Source of the DNA: Aminobacter ciceronei
GTDB taxonomy: Bacteria > Pseudomonadota > Alphaproteobacteria > Rhizobiales > Rhizobiaceae
DNA length: 64,000 nt
Direction: 5' to 3'
Assembly (NCBI RefSeq): GCF_014138625.1
Contig: NZ_JACJHY010000031.1
Location: 27,988-91,987, forward strand
The notes below the pieces were generated by a model. That model had not been told where the DNA came from. It did not search any database and saw nothing but the letters and a program-made list of their open reading frames with translations. How positions within the stretch are numbered: position 1 is the first letter of the stretch; each line of letters opens with the position of its first letter. Below, piece by piece: positions 42,655 through 51,120 of the stretch. The position numbers were made by a program, and so were the translations under genes.

Positions 42655-44186
42655 GCCGAAACCCTTTCCTTGCTGGCCGCAATGTCCCCACGGCGGCCGG
42701 CCATCATCACGCCGACCTCGGCGACCGTGACCTTCCTGGGGTCGACGATGCCCATGATCTCGCCCTTGAACATCACCGCGATGCGGTCGGCGAGGCTGAA
42801 CAGATCGCTGAGCTCCTCCGAGGCCAGCACGATGGCAAAGCCCTCGGCGCGCTTCTTCAGGAGTTGCGTCTGCACATATTCGATGACGCCGACGTCGAGG
42901 CCGCGCGTCGGCTGGTTGGCGAGCACCAGGCCCGAGGCATGCAGGAACTCGCGGGCGATGATGATCTTCTGGGCGTTGCCGCCTGAGAGTTTTCCGGCCG
43001 ACACATGCTCGTCGCGCGTGGTGATCTGGTATTCGCCGATCATCTCCCGCGCCAGGCCGGTGATCGCCTCGCGGTCCATCAGCGGGCCGTTGCAGTATTT
43101 CGGGCTGCGCTGCCAGCCGAGCACGACGTTCTCGGCGACGCTGAACTCGGGAACCAGTCCTTCGCGGAAACGGTCGTCGGGAATGTGGCCGACGCCGCGG
43201 TCCATCATCGCCCGCGGCGACATGCCGGCCACCTCCTCGCCCTTGAAGCGGATCGAACCGGCGGCGGGCCTGCGCACGCCGCAAAGCACCTCGAACAGTT
43301 CCTTCTGGCCGTTGCCGGCAACACCGGCAATGCCGAGAATCTCATGCTGCGCGACCGAGAAGGAGACGTCCTTCAGCACCGCATCGCCCCAGAAGCCGCG
43401 CGCCGACAGGCCCTCAACGGCGAGGATGGTTTCGCCGGGAGCCAGTTCGGGCTTGGTGACAGTGAAGGAGACGTCGCGGCCGACCATCAGCCTGGCCAGC
43501 TCGTCGGGCGTGGTGGCGGGCGTGTCGAGCGTCGCCACCACCCTGCCCTTGCGCAGCACCGTGACCCGGTCCGACTGCATCACCTCGACCAGCTTGTGGG
43601 TGATCAGGATGATCGACATGCCGCGGGCGCACATCTTGCGGACGATGTCGAACAGCACCTTCGACTCGCCCGGCGTCAGCACCGCCGTGGGTTCGTCGAG
43701 GATCAGGATCTGCGCATCGAGATACAGGGCCTTCAGGATTTCGACCCATTGCTGGCGCCCGACAGGCAGCTCCCAGACATAGGCGTCGAGGTCGAGATCG
43801 ATGCCGTAGCCGTCGCAGATGCCCCTCAGCTTCTGGCGCGCCTCGGCGGCGTTCAGCCGCCAGCCCGAGCGCTGCGTGCCGACGATGATGTTTTCGAGCA
43901 CGGTGAATTCGGGAACGAGCACGAAATGCTGGTGCACCATGCCGATGCCGTGACGGATGGCGTCCATCGGCGAGGCAATCTGCACAGGCTGATCGCGCAG
44001 CAGGATCTCGCCCTTGTCAGGTCGGTAGAAGCCGAAGATGCAGGACGAAAGCGTCGACTTGCCGGCGCCATTCTCGCCGAACAGGCAATGGATCTCGCCG
44101 CGGCGCAGGTCGAAGTCGACATCGTCGTTGGCGGTGACCCCGGCGAACCGCTTGGTCAGGCCTTCGACACGCAAGGCAGTGGACAT
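42651..44186 (-). CDS. BMP-type ABC transporter ATP-binding protein, copy A
   Basis: This 511-residue protein has two fused ABC domains, as in RbsA-like and nucleoside importers. Domain 1 has Walker A GENGAGKST and Walker B ILDEPT; domain 2 has GVAGNGQKE in place of a canonical Walker A, plus LSGGNAQK, the usual degenerate second site. The ATG at 44186 is taken as start; a GTG at 44195 is possible and neither has a strong ribosome site. It overlaps permease 1 by 4 bases and follows the binding-protein gene after a stem-loop. Confidence 0.92.
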   Translation of the reverse strand: MSTALRVEGLTKRFAGVTANDDVDFDLRRGEIHCLFGENGAGKSTLSSCIFGFYRPDKGEILLRDQPVQIASPMDAIRHGIGMVHQHFVLVPEFTVLENIIVGTQRSGWRLNAAEARQKLRGICDGYGIDLDLDAYVWELPVGRQQWVEILKALYLDAQILILDEPTAVLTPGESKVLFDIVRKMCARGMSIILITHKLVEVMQSDRVTVLRKGRVVATLDTPATTPDELARLMVGRDVSFTVTKPELAPGETILAVEGLSARGFWGDAVLKDVSFSVAQHEILGIAGVAGNGQKELFEVLCGVRRPAAGSIRFKGEEVAGMSPRAMMDRGVGHIPDDRFREGLVPEFSVAENVVLGWQRSPKYCNGPLMDREAITGLAREMIGEYQITTRDEHVSAGKLSGGNAQKIIIAREFLHASGLVLANQPTRGLDVGVIEYVQTQLLKKRAEGFAIVLASEELSDLFSLADRIAVMFKGEIMGIVDPRKVTVAEVGVMMAGRRGDIAASKERVSA

Positions 44187-44214
44187 GGGAGGCACCCAAT
44201 TTCGAGTGAGCGAG

Positions 44215-44246
44215 GGCCGCGGCAGGCGGAAGCGCCCGTCGCGGCC
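44215..44246 (-). repeat. Intercistronic stem-loop after the BMP copy A gene
   Basis: Outer arms GGCCGCG/CGCGGCC enclose an inner GGCG-GAAG-CGCC stem, in the gap between the binding-protein gene and the ATPase gene. There is no T tract. Such structures often protect the binding-protein part of an ABC operon mRNA. The equivalent gap in copy B also has one. Confidence 0.55.
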
Positions 44247-44261
44247 GGGCTTGCAATGGAC

Positions 44262-45293
44262 TTACTTGGCCTTCGGATCGGAGACGTCGACAGGCACCTC
44301 GAAACTGCCGGCCATGATCCTGGCCTTGAGCGCGTCGAGGTCGGTCTGGACCGCGGCGGGCACGTTGGCTTGCAAGTCGGCGTTGGGCACGACGGCCGAG
44401 CCGCCGTCCTTCATGGCGAACCAGCGCTTGTCTGTGTTGCCCTGATAAGACTTTCCTTCCGCCTTGTGCGCCCACCATTCGTCGACGATCCAGCTGACAT
44501 CGGGATCCCACTGCGCCACGGCGCTGGACAGCACGGTCGACGGCGAGAACGATTTCTGGTCCTGGAAATTGCCGAAGCACAGGATCTTGGCTTCCTCGCA
44601 CGGCTTGAAATTGCCGGTGAGCTGGAAGATCAGGTCGGCGCCCGTGGCGATCTGCGCCTTGGTGTATTCACCTGCCTTGGCCGGGTCGTACCAGGATTCG
44701 ATGAAGGCGACGGTGCGCTCGACGGCTGGGTTTGCCGCCTTGGCACCAGCGAAGAAGGCATTGATCTCGTCGTTGACGTCATCGGCCGGGAAGGTTCCGA
44801 CGGCGCCCAGCCTGTTCGACTTGGTCAGCTTTCCAGCGGCATATCCAAGCAGATAGGCCGGCTCGTGGACACGCTTGTAGACCCAGTACTGATTGCCGCC
44901 GAGCCCTTCATTGCCCGAGCCGACGACGACGAAGAGAATGTCGGGAAACTCTTCCCGCAGCTTCTTGACCTGGTCGGAATAGGTGCTGTGGGCCCAGATG
45001 ACGTCATATTCGCCACTTTCGGCAAAAAGCCGCATGGCATCGCCGGCATCGTCGCCCCACAGCGGGTCGGTGTATTTCCAGGTGATGTCGAGCCCGTGCG
45101 GCTTGGCCACTTTTGCGCGTTCTAGCGCCTCGATCAACGTGCCGTCCCAGGCACTCTCGATGCCGGCCGACAGGATGACGGCGATGTTGAGCTTGTCAGG
45201 GTCGGCTGCCGCTGCGCGCTCGGGACTGCCTGTCATGGCTGATATGGCAAGCATCGCCAAGATCGCCAGCCTTCTCGCGAGATGTTTCAACAT
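44262..45293 (-). CDS. BMP-family substrate-binding protein, copy A
   Basis: This 343-residue periplasmic protein has a Sec signal (residues 1-29, ending ERAAAA) and no lipobox cysteine. The BMP/PnrA fold is recognised from LNIAVILSAGIESAWDGTL, VVGSGNEGLGGNQYWVYKRVHE and WYDPAKAGEYTKAQIATGADLIFQ. Characterised members bind purine nucleosides or riboflavin-like ligands. It is paralogous to the protein at 55759-56778, with matching segments along the whole chain. Confidence 0.92.
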   Translation of the reverse strand: MLKHLARRLAILAMLAISAMTGSPERAAAADPDKLNIAVILSAGIESAWDGTLIEALERAKVAKPHGLDITWKYTDPLWGDDAGDAMRLFAESGEYDVIWAHSTYSDQVKKLREEFPDILFVVVGSGNEGLGGNQYWVYKRVHEPAYLLGYAAGKLTKSNRLGAVGTFPADDVNDEINAFFAGAKAANPAVERTVAFIESWYDPAKAGEYTKAQIATGADLIFQLTGNFKPCEEAKILCFGNFQDQKSFSPSTVLSSAVAQWDPDVSWIVDEWWAHKAEGKSYQGNTDKRWFAMKDGGSAVVPNADLQANVPAAVQTDLDALKARIMAGSFEVPVDVSDPKAK

Positions 45294-45385
45294 AGGATCG
45301 TACCTTTCCCTCTGGTGTTATTGTCCGGGTTCTATCCCGTCTGTTCTTGTTGGTTGGGCCGCCTCCTCCTCGAGCCGGCCTGGTC

Positions 45386-46435
45386 TCAATTGGTGACGTG
45401 CGCCTCCTCCGGCTCGGCCATCAACAGGTCGATATCCCTGGTCCACTCGGCCCGCCAGGCGCGCCTGGTGCTGTCGTCGAGCCAGGCCGCATCGAGAGAA
45501 TTCAGCGCCAGCGCGGCAAGGCTCGCCCGGTCGAGCGACATGGTTTCGGCAAGCAGCCGGTATTCCTTGGCAAGGTCGGTCTGCAGCATGGGCGGGTCGT
45601 CGGTATCGACCACCAGCTTGAGACCGGCATCGAGCATGGTGCGGATCGGGTGGTCGGCGGCGGTAAGGTCGCGCCAATGTGTGAGGATGACTGTCGAGCT
45701 CGGGCAGACGGTGAAGGCGATGTCCTCGGCGATGCAGCGCGCGACGAGATCGGGATCTTCCATGACGCGGTAGCCATGGTCGATGCGCTCGACGCCGAGC
45801 AAGTCGAGCGCGTCACGCACATTGGCCGCAGGGCCGCCCTCGCCGGCATGGGCGGTCAGCCGCATGCCCGCCTTCTTCGCCTTGTCGTAGACCGGTTTGA
45901 ACGGCGCCGGCGGAAACGGCTCCTCGTCATAGTCGAGGCCGATGCCGATGACCTTGTCGGAGCGGAACGGCAAAATCAGCTCGAGGAATTCGAGGCTGCG
46001 ATCGAGGCTCAGCTCGCGATTGATCGCCGGAATGAGCCGCGACACCAGGCCGAAGTCGCGCTCGGCGTCGTCCATCGCCTGGAGGATGCCGGAAAACATG
46101 GTCTGGTAGCTGATGCCGGCATCCTGATGCACCTGCGGGCTGAAGAAGAATTCGGTGTAGCGGCCGCCGGCTTTGGCGACATGTTCCAGCGCCTCATAGG
46201 CAATCAGGTGGAAATCGTCTGCGTCGACGACGGAGCGCGCGACGAGATCATAGACGTCGAGGAAATCGACAAGATTGTCGTAGCGGTAGAGGTCCTCGAC
46301 CTCGTCGAAATCAGGCAGCGCAACATTGTTCTTGTGCGCCAGCTTGAGGAAGGTCCGGGCGTTGACCGCACCGGCAAGATGCAGATGAAGCTCCGCCTTG
46401 GGCAGGGTCCGCACGAATTGTTCCAGTTGCATCAT
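45386..46435 (-). CDS. Adenosine deaminase family hydrolase
   Basis: This 349-residue metal-dependent amidohydrolase shows HLHLAG (His17, His19), HAGEGG, the IDHGYR histidine and VDTDDPPM for the metal aspartate, so all catalytic elements are in place. Family members deaminate adenosine, adenine, N6-modified adenines or guanine derivatives. Its place between the reductase and BMP genes in unit 2 suggests action on the imported compound or its demethylated product. The ATG at 46435 follows GAGGAAAAG closely; a second ATG is one codon later. Confidence 0.9.
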   Translation of the reverse strand: MMQLEQFVRTLPKAELHLHLAGAVNARTFLKLAHKNNVALPDFDEVEDLYRYDNLVDFLDVYDLVARSVVDADDFHLIAYEALEHVAKAGGRYTEFFFSPQVHQDAGISYQTMFSGILQAMDDAERDFGLVSRLIPAINRELSLDRSLEFLELILPFRSDKVIGIGLDYDEEPFPPAPFKPVYDKAKKAGMRLTAHAGEGGPAANVRDALDLLGVERIDHGYRVMEDPDLVARCIAEDIAFTVCPSSTVILTHWRDLTAADHPIRTMLDAGLKLVVDTDDPPMLQTDLAKEYRLLAETMSLDRASLAALALNSLDAAWLDDSTRRAWRAEWTRDIDLLMAEPEEAHVTN

Positions 46436-46529
46436 CTTTTCCTCGGTGGCTTTTCCTTTTCGGGCCAACAGCCCTCGCGCTTCGCTGCCTGGTCGACATT
46501 CAGTGCCGCATGGAAAACGTCCTTCCGGC

Positions 46530-47522
46530 CTAGAGATCGAGGATCAGCTCGGCGCTCAGGGCGCGCGAGCAGCACAGCGTCATGTGGTCGGCACGCTGCC
46601 TGTCGGTCAGAACGAGATCGCGATGGTCGGGCTCGCCCGACACCACCCGCGTCACGCAGGTGCCGCAGATGCCCTGTTCACACGACACCGGAATGTCGAT
46701 GCCGTTGTCGGCCAGCACCTCGACGATGCTGCGCCCAGAGGCGACGTCGAAGCTGCGGCCGGTGCTCGCCAGCGTGATCCTGAACGGCTGGTCGGATTGC
46801 GCCTTTGGTGCCGCGTTGGCGAAATACTCGCGATGCACGGCATCCGCCGGCCAGCCTGGCTTGGCCCTGGAGACCACGGCGTCGAGAAACCCCGATGGAC
46901 CGCAGGCGTAGAGATGCGCACCCGCAGGCCGATAGGCCAACAACCTGTCCAGGCTCAGCCGCTGCACCTCGGGGCCATCGTCGAGATGGAACCTGACCTT
47001 GCCGGCAAAAGCCGAGGCCTCGATCTCATCGCGAAAGGCGAGCCGGTCGGCGCTGCGGGCGCAATAATGGAACTCGAAATCCCGCCCCAGCGACGATAGC
47101 CGATAAGCCATGGCCAGGATCGGCGTGACGCCGATGCCGCCGGCCAGCAGCAGCGAAAACGGCGCGGTTTCATCGAGCTCGAAGGCGTTGCGCGGCCTGC
47201 TCGTGTCGATAAGGTCGCCGACGTTCAGCCTGTCGTGGACATAGGCCGAACCGCCGCGACCACCTGGCTCGCGCAGCACGCCGATCGCATAGCGGTGACG
47301 CTCGCGCGGATCGTTGCGAAGCGAATATTGACGCGTGAAGCCACCGGGCAGGAACAGATCGATGTGAGACCCTGCCGTAAAGGCCGGCAGGGGCGCGCCA
47401 TCGGAGGCCGTGAGATCGATTGCGACGATGCCCTCGGCAGAAGTCCACTTGCGCGCGATCTTAAGCTTCAGCCTGGTGTCGGCCGGCGCTGCTGATGTAA
47501 GCCCGTTTCTTGGAAACGCCAT
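46530..47522 (-). CDS. Oxygenase reductase with flavin, NAD and plant-type [2Fe-2S] domains
   Basis: This 330-residue electron-transfer protein has the phthalate-dioxygenase-reductase order: a flavin domain with RQYSLRND, an NAD domain with LLAGGIGVTPILAMA and YACGPSGFLDAV, and a C-terminal ferredoxin with CEQGICGTC and a distal CC. VanB- and GbcB-like partners of Rieske oxygenases are built similarly. The gene follows the Rieske gene by 147 bases. An ATG at 47522 with GAGGAGGG upstream is preferred to a TTG two codons before it. Confidence 0.93.
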   Translation of the reverse strand: MAFPRNGLTSAAPADTRLKLKIARKWTSAEGIVAIDLTASDGAPLPAFTAGSHIDLFLPGGFTRQYSLRNDPRERHRYAIGVLREPGGRGGSAYVHDRLNVGDLIDTSRPRNAFELDETAPFSLLLAGGIGVTPILAMAYRLSSLGRDFEFHYCARSADRLAFRDEIEASAFAGKVRFHLDDGPEVQRLSLDRLLAYRPAGAHLYACGPSGFLDAVVSRAKPGWPADAVHREYFANAAPKAQSDQPFRITLASTGRSFDVASGRSIVEVLADNGIDIPVSCEQGICGTCVTRVVSGEPDHRDLVLTDRQRADHMTLCCSRALSAELILDL

Positions 47523-47669
47523 GGTCAAGACGCCCTCCTCTCTTGCCGGGCTGTCCGGCCGTCATCCTGTCCCGCCCGGGTGCCAAGCCCGGTGTAGCGG
47601 TGGAAGCGGGTTGCGAGACGGATCGGCATCGATATTCCTGATATCTGCGGTTGCGACATTGTTCCGAGA

Positions 47670-48725
47670 TCAACTCGCGATCGGCGCACCGAGGCCAAAT
47701 CTGCGGACCAGCCCGCGGCGATATTCGAGCGACATGCGATCCGACGGCACATGGATCTCCTCGGTCAGATCGAGCGGCAGCTCCTCGGGATGCTGCTCCT
47801 CGACCATCGGCTTGTCCTCGTCGTTGATCAGCAGCGCATCCTTGACCCAGTAGTCGGTGTCGGGATTGCCCGAGGTGTCGGTCATCAGTTGGAAGATGCG
47901 CGTCTCGCGCGCCGAGACCGGGCAGACGGTGTCGGCGAAATAGACGACGTAGTCGGAGCCCTGCGGATCGATCTTGATCAGGGTGGAGAACGGATAGGTC
48001 AGCTCGTAGGTGTAGACCACGTCGCGCTCGTCGCCTTCGACGCCGTCGTCGAAGCGGTTGAAGCCTTCATGATAAGGCAGCTCGAAGCGCAGGCCATAGT
48101 CCGTCTGCTCGACGTCGTAAGGCGGGATCGGATCGGCCGTGCTGCCGCCGAAGCTCTGGGTGTGAACCCAGGGAAAATGGGCAACGTCGTTGAAGTTCTC
48201 GACATGCCGGCTTGCTGCCGCATACCAGGTGCCTTCGGGCACATAAACCTTGCGCAGGGCCGGGTTGGAAATGCCGTCCCACTCCGGCAGCCGCCAGATC
48301 GCCTCACCCTTCAGGCAGGTCCAGACGATGCCGTAGCGCTCGACCGAGGCGTAGGTTTCGAGGCGCAGCTTGGGAGGTATGCGCCCTTCGGAATTGGCGA
48401 TCGACGGGATCTTCGAACAGGCGCCGTCATGACCGAAATGCAGCCCGTGCATCGGACAGACGATCTGGTCGTCAGCCATCCAGCCGGCGCTGATGCGGGT
48501 GCCGCGATGCGGGCACAGATCGCGCGCCACAGTGATTCCGGCGGATGTCTTGTAGATCACAAGGTCGACGTCGAGCAGCTTTGCCCGCACCGGCTTGTCG
48601 GCGATGTCGTGAACGAAGGCGATCGGATGCCAGAACGAGGCGAGGATATGCCAGTCGCTGGCGGCAAATGTGCAGCCACGCGGCAGCTCGTCTCTCGTCT
48701 TGGAATGGTCGGCGGGCAGAAACAC
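47670..48725 (-). CDS. Rieske non-heme iron oxygenase, demethylase-like
   Basis: This 351-residue oxygenase has the Rieske cluster ligands Cys71-x-His73 and Cys90-x2-His93 and the mononuclear iron triad around Asp180, His183 and His188 in ENFNDVAHFPWVH. Size and layout match the single-subunit demethylases such as VanA and the caffeine N-demethylase NdmA (also 351 residues) better than ring-hydroxylating dioxygenases. The C-terminal DEDKPMVEEQHPEELPLDL also resembles that group. It heads unit 2, with its reductase next. The GTG start follows GGAGGAAAAC. The actual substrate is unknown. Confidence 0.9.
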   Translation of the reverse strand: MFLPADHSKTRDELPRGCTFAASDWHILASFWHPIAFVHDIADKPVRAKLLDVDLVIYKTSAGITVARDLCPHRGTRISAGWMADDQIVCPMHGLHFGHDGACSKIPSIANSEGRIPPKLRLETYASVERYGIVWTCLKGEAIWRLPEWDGISNPALRKVYVPEGTWYAAASRHVENFNDVAHFPWVHTQSFGGSTADPIPPYDVEQTDYGLRFELPYHEGFNRFDDGVEGDERDVVYTYELTYPFSTLIKIDPQGSDYVVYFADTVCPVSARETRIFQLMTDTSGNPDTDYWVKDALLINDEDKPMVEEQHPEELPLDLTEEIHVPSDRMSLEYRRGLVRRFGLGAPIAS

Positions 48726-48840
48726 GTTTTCCTCCAGAGGATGCGTCTTGCTGGCATGTCCAGGCGGCGTGACCGGCTCGCCCGTTGATGTCTGGAGTAT
48801 TCCGCAGCCCCTGTTTTCACGGAATGCCTGCGTCGGCCGA

Positions 48841-48851
48841 AAACATATCTG
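48841..48851. promoter_or_regulatory. Candidate regulator site AAACATATCTG
   Basis: This 11-mer lies between the divergent Rieske and AraC genes and recurs with one change (AAACATGTCTG) at 58145-58155 between the gcvT-like copy B and AraC paralog 3 genes. A weaker match, GCATATCCCTGA, is at 39659-39670. Binding by the AraC paralogs is inferred from position. Confidence 0.35.
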
Positions 48852-48936
48852 ACGTTAAGGCCACATTCTTCTTATCTTTGACGACGCATTGAGCCGTGTT
48901 AGGAAAACGCATGGCACGGCAAGCGAGGCCTTGGCT

Positions 48937-49869
48937 ATGCGCGCATTCATCGACAATGGAAGAGGCTTCGCCTTCGGTGAGGCTATATATCCGGCAGGCG
49001 GCGTCTATGGCCCGCTCAAGGAGCGTTATGTGACCTTGCTGATCATCCATGAAGGCAAGGCAAAGGTCATCTGCGACGACGAGGAGACGGTGCTGGGTGC
49101 AAGAAGCTGCGGCTTCTTCCGCAACGAACGCGGCCTGTCCATGGAATATAGCGAGGGGCGGCACACCAGGGTGAGCTGGTGCGAGGGCTATGCCGGCGAC
49201 GTCAGCGAGGCGCTTGCCTCGCGGCTGCGTTCGCTGCCGACCCGTATTCCCCTGCCACAGCGCATCGAGAGCATCCAGCGGCTCGGGGTGGAGCTCGGTG
49301 CCGGCTCGAGCTCCAACCTCAACCAGTTGCGCAATGCGCTGGGAGAGTCGATCTTTCTTGCCTATTTCCATGAAGCGCAGATGTCCGAGCAGGAGCGGCA
49401 GACGCCGCGTTCGGTTCTGCGCGCCCGCTTCTATATCGACGAGAACTACGAGAAGGAGATCACGGTCGACCGCCTCGCCGCGCTCGTCGGCGTCACGCCG
49501 CAGCATCTGGTTTCGTCGTTCCGCAAGCATATCGGCGTCACGCCGGTGCGCTATCTCTGGCAGGTCAGGGCCTCTCGCGGCCACTTCCTGCTGCTGCAGA
49601 CCGGCCTGCCGATCTCCGACATCGCCTATCAGTGCGGCTACAAGAACCCGTTCCACTTCTCCAGGCAGATATCCGAACAGTTCGGCCTGTCGCCGCGCCA
49701 GGTGCGCGAAAACAAGGGCTACCGCATGGCAAGCGACGTCGCCGAAGGCGCCGGCGACACGGCCTATGGCATGGCGCTTTCAGACAAGACGGTGCTGCAG
49801 CCCGAGGCGTCAGCGACGATGACGCCAATCGAGGACCCGAGCGACCCCACGGGTGCACGGGAGGTCTAA
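48937..49869 (+). CDS. AraC-family regulator, paralog 2
   Basis: This 310-residue regulator is divergent from the Rieske gene (211 bases between starts) and therefore likely controls unit 2. The N-terminal GRGFAFGEAIYPAGGVYGPL aligns with paralog 1, and the C-terminal HTH contains VSSFRKHIGVTPVRYLWQV and IAYQCGYKNPFHFSRQI. It ends with a ~35-residue tail not found in the other two paralogs. The ATG at 48937 aligns with the paralogs; an in-frame upstream frame reaches back to 48889 but lacks a better start. Confidence 0.9.
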   Translation: MRAFIDNGRGFAFGEAIYPAGGVYGPLKERYVTLLIIHEGKAKVICDDEETVLGARSCGFFRNERGLSMEYSEGRHTRVSWCEGYAGDVSEALASRLRSLPTRIPLPQRIESIQRLGVELGAGSSSNLNQLRNALGESIFLAYFHEAQMSEQERQTPRSVLRARFYIDENYEKEITVDRLAALVGVTPQHLVSSFRKHIGVTPVRYLWQVRASRGHFLLLQTGLPISDIAYQCGYKNPFHFSRQISEQFGLSPRQVRENKGYRMASDVAEGAGDTAYGMALSDKTVLQPEASATMTPIEDPSDPTGAREV

Positions 49870-50062
49870 CCGACCGCCGCGCCGGCGCCGGCCACCGGGC
49901 AAACAGGTCCAGCCAGGCGATGACTTCCCGTGGTGGACGTCATCTGGAGCGCGGGAAAGACCGACGGACCCGGATCACGGCCGGCGCAGGCGGGCCTGCC
50001 TGGCGATGTCCGGCCGCAGTCCGGATCTGGCGGCAGCCCGACTGGTCGCGAGATAGGAACGG

Positions 50063-51085
50063 CTAGCTTCTGAGTTGGCTGGGAAGGCTGCCAAAATGCT
50101 CCTTGAAGCTCTTCGAGAAGTAGGACGGCGAGGCAAAGCCACAGGCAATGGCAATTTCGGTCACCGGCATTTCGGTGAGCTCCAACAGCTGCCGGGCCCG
50201 CCCGAGGCGCAGCTTGATGTAGTATTGGCGCGGCGTCGTCGACAGCAGTCTCTCGAACAGGCGCTCGACCTGGCGGCGTGACAATGACGCCCAGCGGGCG
50301 ATGTCGATCAGCGGCAGTGGATCCTCGATGTTGCGCTCCATCAGCTGGATGATCTGGAGCAGCTTGCGTCCGGTGGCGCCATGGCGGAGGCCCGGCGGGG
50401 CCGACTGACAGCTTGCGCCGTCGCGCCAGCGGTCGGCGGTCAGGTGCTGGCAGATGGTTCGGGCAATCTCGATGCCGCAATGTTGCTGGATGAGATCGAT
50501 CGCCAGGTCGAAGGCAGCGAAATCGCCGGCACAGGTGACGACCTGGCGATCGCGTATGAACAGGGCGTCATCGATTTCGATGTCGTGGAAGCGCTCGGCG
50601 AAAGCCGCCATCTTGTTCCAGTGGATGGTACAGCGCTTGTCACCGAGCAGCCCGGCATCGGCCAGCAGCCAACTGGCGGTGCCCATGGCATAGACGGGCA
50701 CCCGACGCCTGGCGGCATGGCGCAGCATGCTCCTCAGATGTGGACCGCCCTGCCCCTCCACCTCCTGCCCGGCGCAAATCAGCAGCGCCGGCGGCCGATC
50801 AGACTGGACGGCGACCCCGTCGAAGCATCCTTGAACACCAATTGAAATGCCGCTGGCACTCACCACCGGCAAGCCATCGAGACTTGTAAGCCGCCACGTG
50901 AACGGCGACCTGCCGGACAAGCTGTTGGCGAGATTGAGCGGTTCGGTCAGCGCTGCGAGCGACAATTGCGAGAACCCGACCAACAGCAGGATTTCCATGT
51001 CGACCCCATCGCCTGGCTCAGGCACGAGACCGGAGAGTGGGCTGCTCGCCGGCCTGAAATCCGTTTGCTTGCAGGGCGCGTTCAT
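50063..51085 (-). CDS. GlxA-type AraC regulator (DJ-1/PfpI plus AraC HTH), copy B
   Basis: This 340-residue paralog of the regulator at 37263-38309 has the same two-domain layout and many shared stretches, such as PLNLANSLSGRSPF against PLRLANSLSGRELF and IAIACGFASPSYFSKSFKEHFG. It is the last gene of unit 3, 35 bases after the folate reductase-like gene, with AGGAGGAG before the ATG. Sensing of an imported methylated amine or its product is likely from known GlxA-type factors, but the ligand is unknown. Confidence 0.92.
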   Translation of the reverse strand: MNAPCKQTDFRPASSPLSGLVPEPGDGVDMEILLLVGFSQLSLAALTEPLNLANSLSGRSPFTWRLTSLDGLPVVSASGISIGVQGCFDGVAVQSDRPPALLICAGQEVEGQGGPHLRSMLRHAARRRVPVYAMGTASWLLADAGLLGDKRCTIHWNKMAAFAERFHDIEIDDALFIRDRQVVTCAGDFAAFDLAIDLIQQHCGIEIARTICQHLTADRWRDGASCQSAPPGLRHGATGRKLLQIIQLMERNIEDPLPLIDIARWASLSRRQVERLFERLLSTTPRQYYIKLRLGRARQLLELTEMPVTEIAIACGFASPSYFSKSFKEHFGSLPSQLRS

Positions 51086-51120
51086 CGCTTGCTCCTCCTG
51101 GCTGCCCCTCTCTTGCTTCG

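Noticed and set aside
42655..43284. An N-terminal extension of ~210 codons on copy A permease 1
   Set aside because: It overlaps the ATPase gene in another frame; the paralog starts at the equivalent of 42654.
43005..45125. A 706-codon plus-strand frame opposite the copy A importer genes
   Set aside because: It is an antisense shadow of the ATPase and BMP coding sequences.
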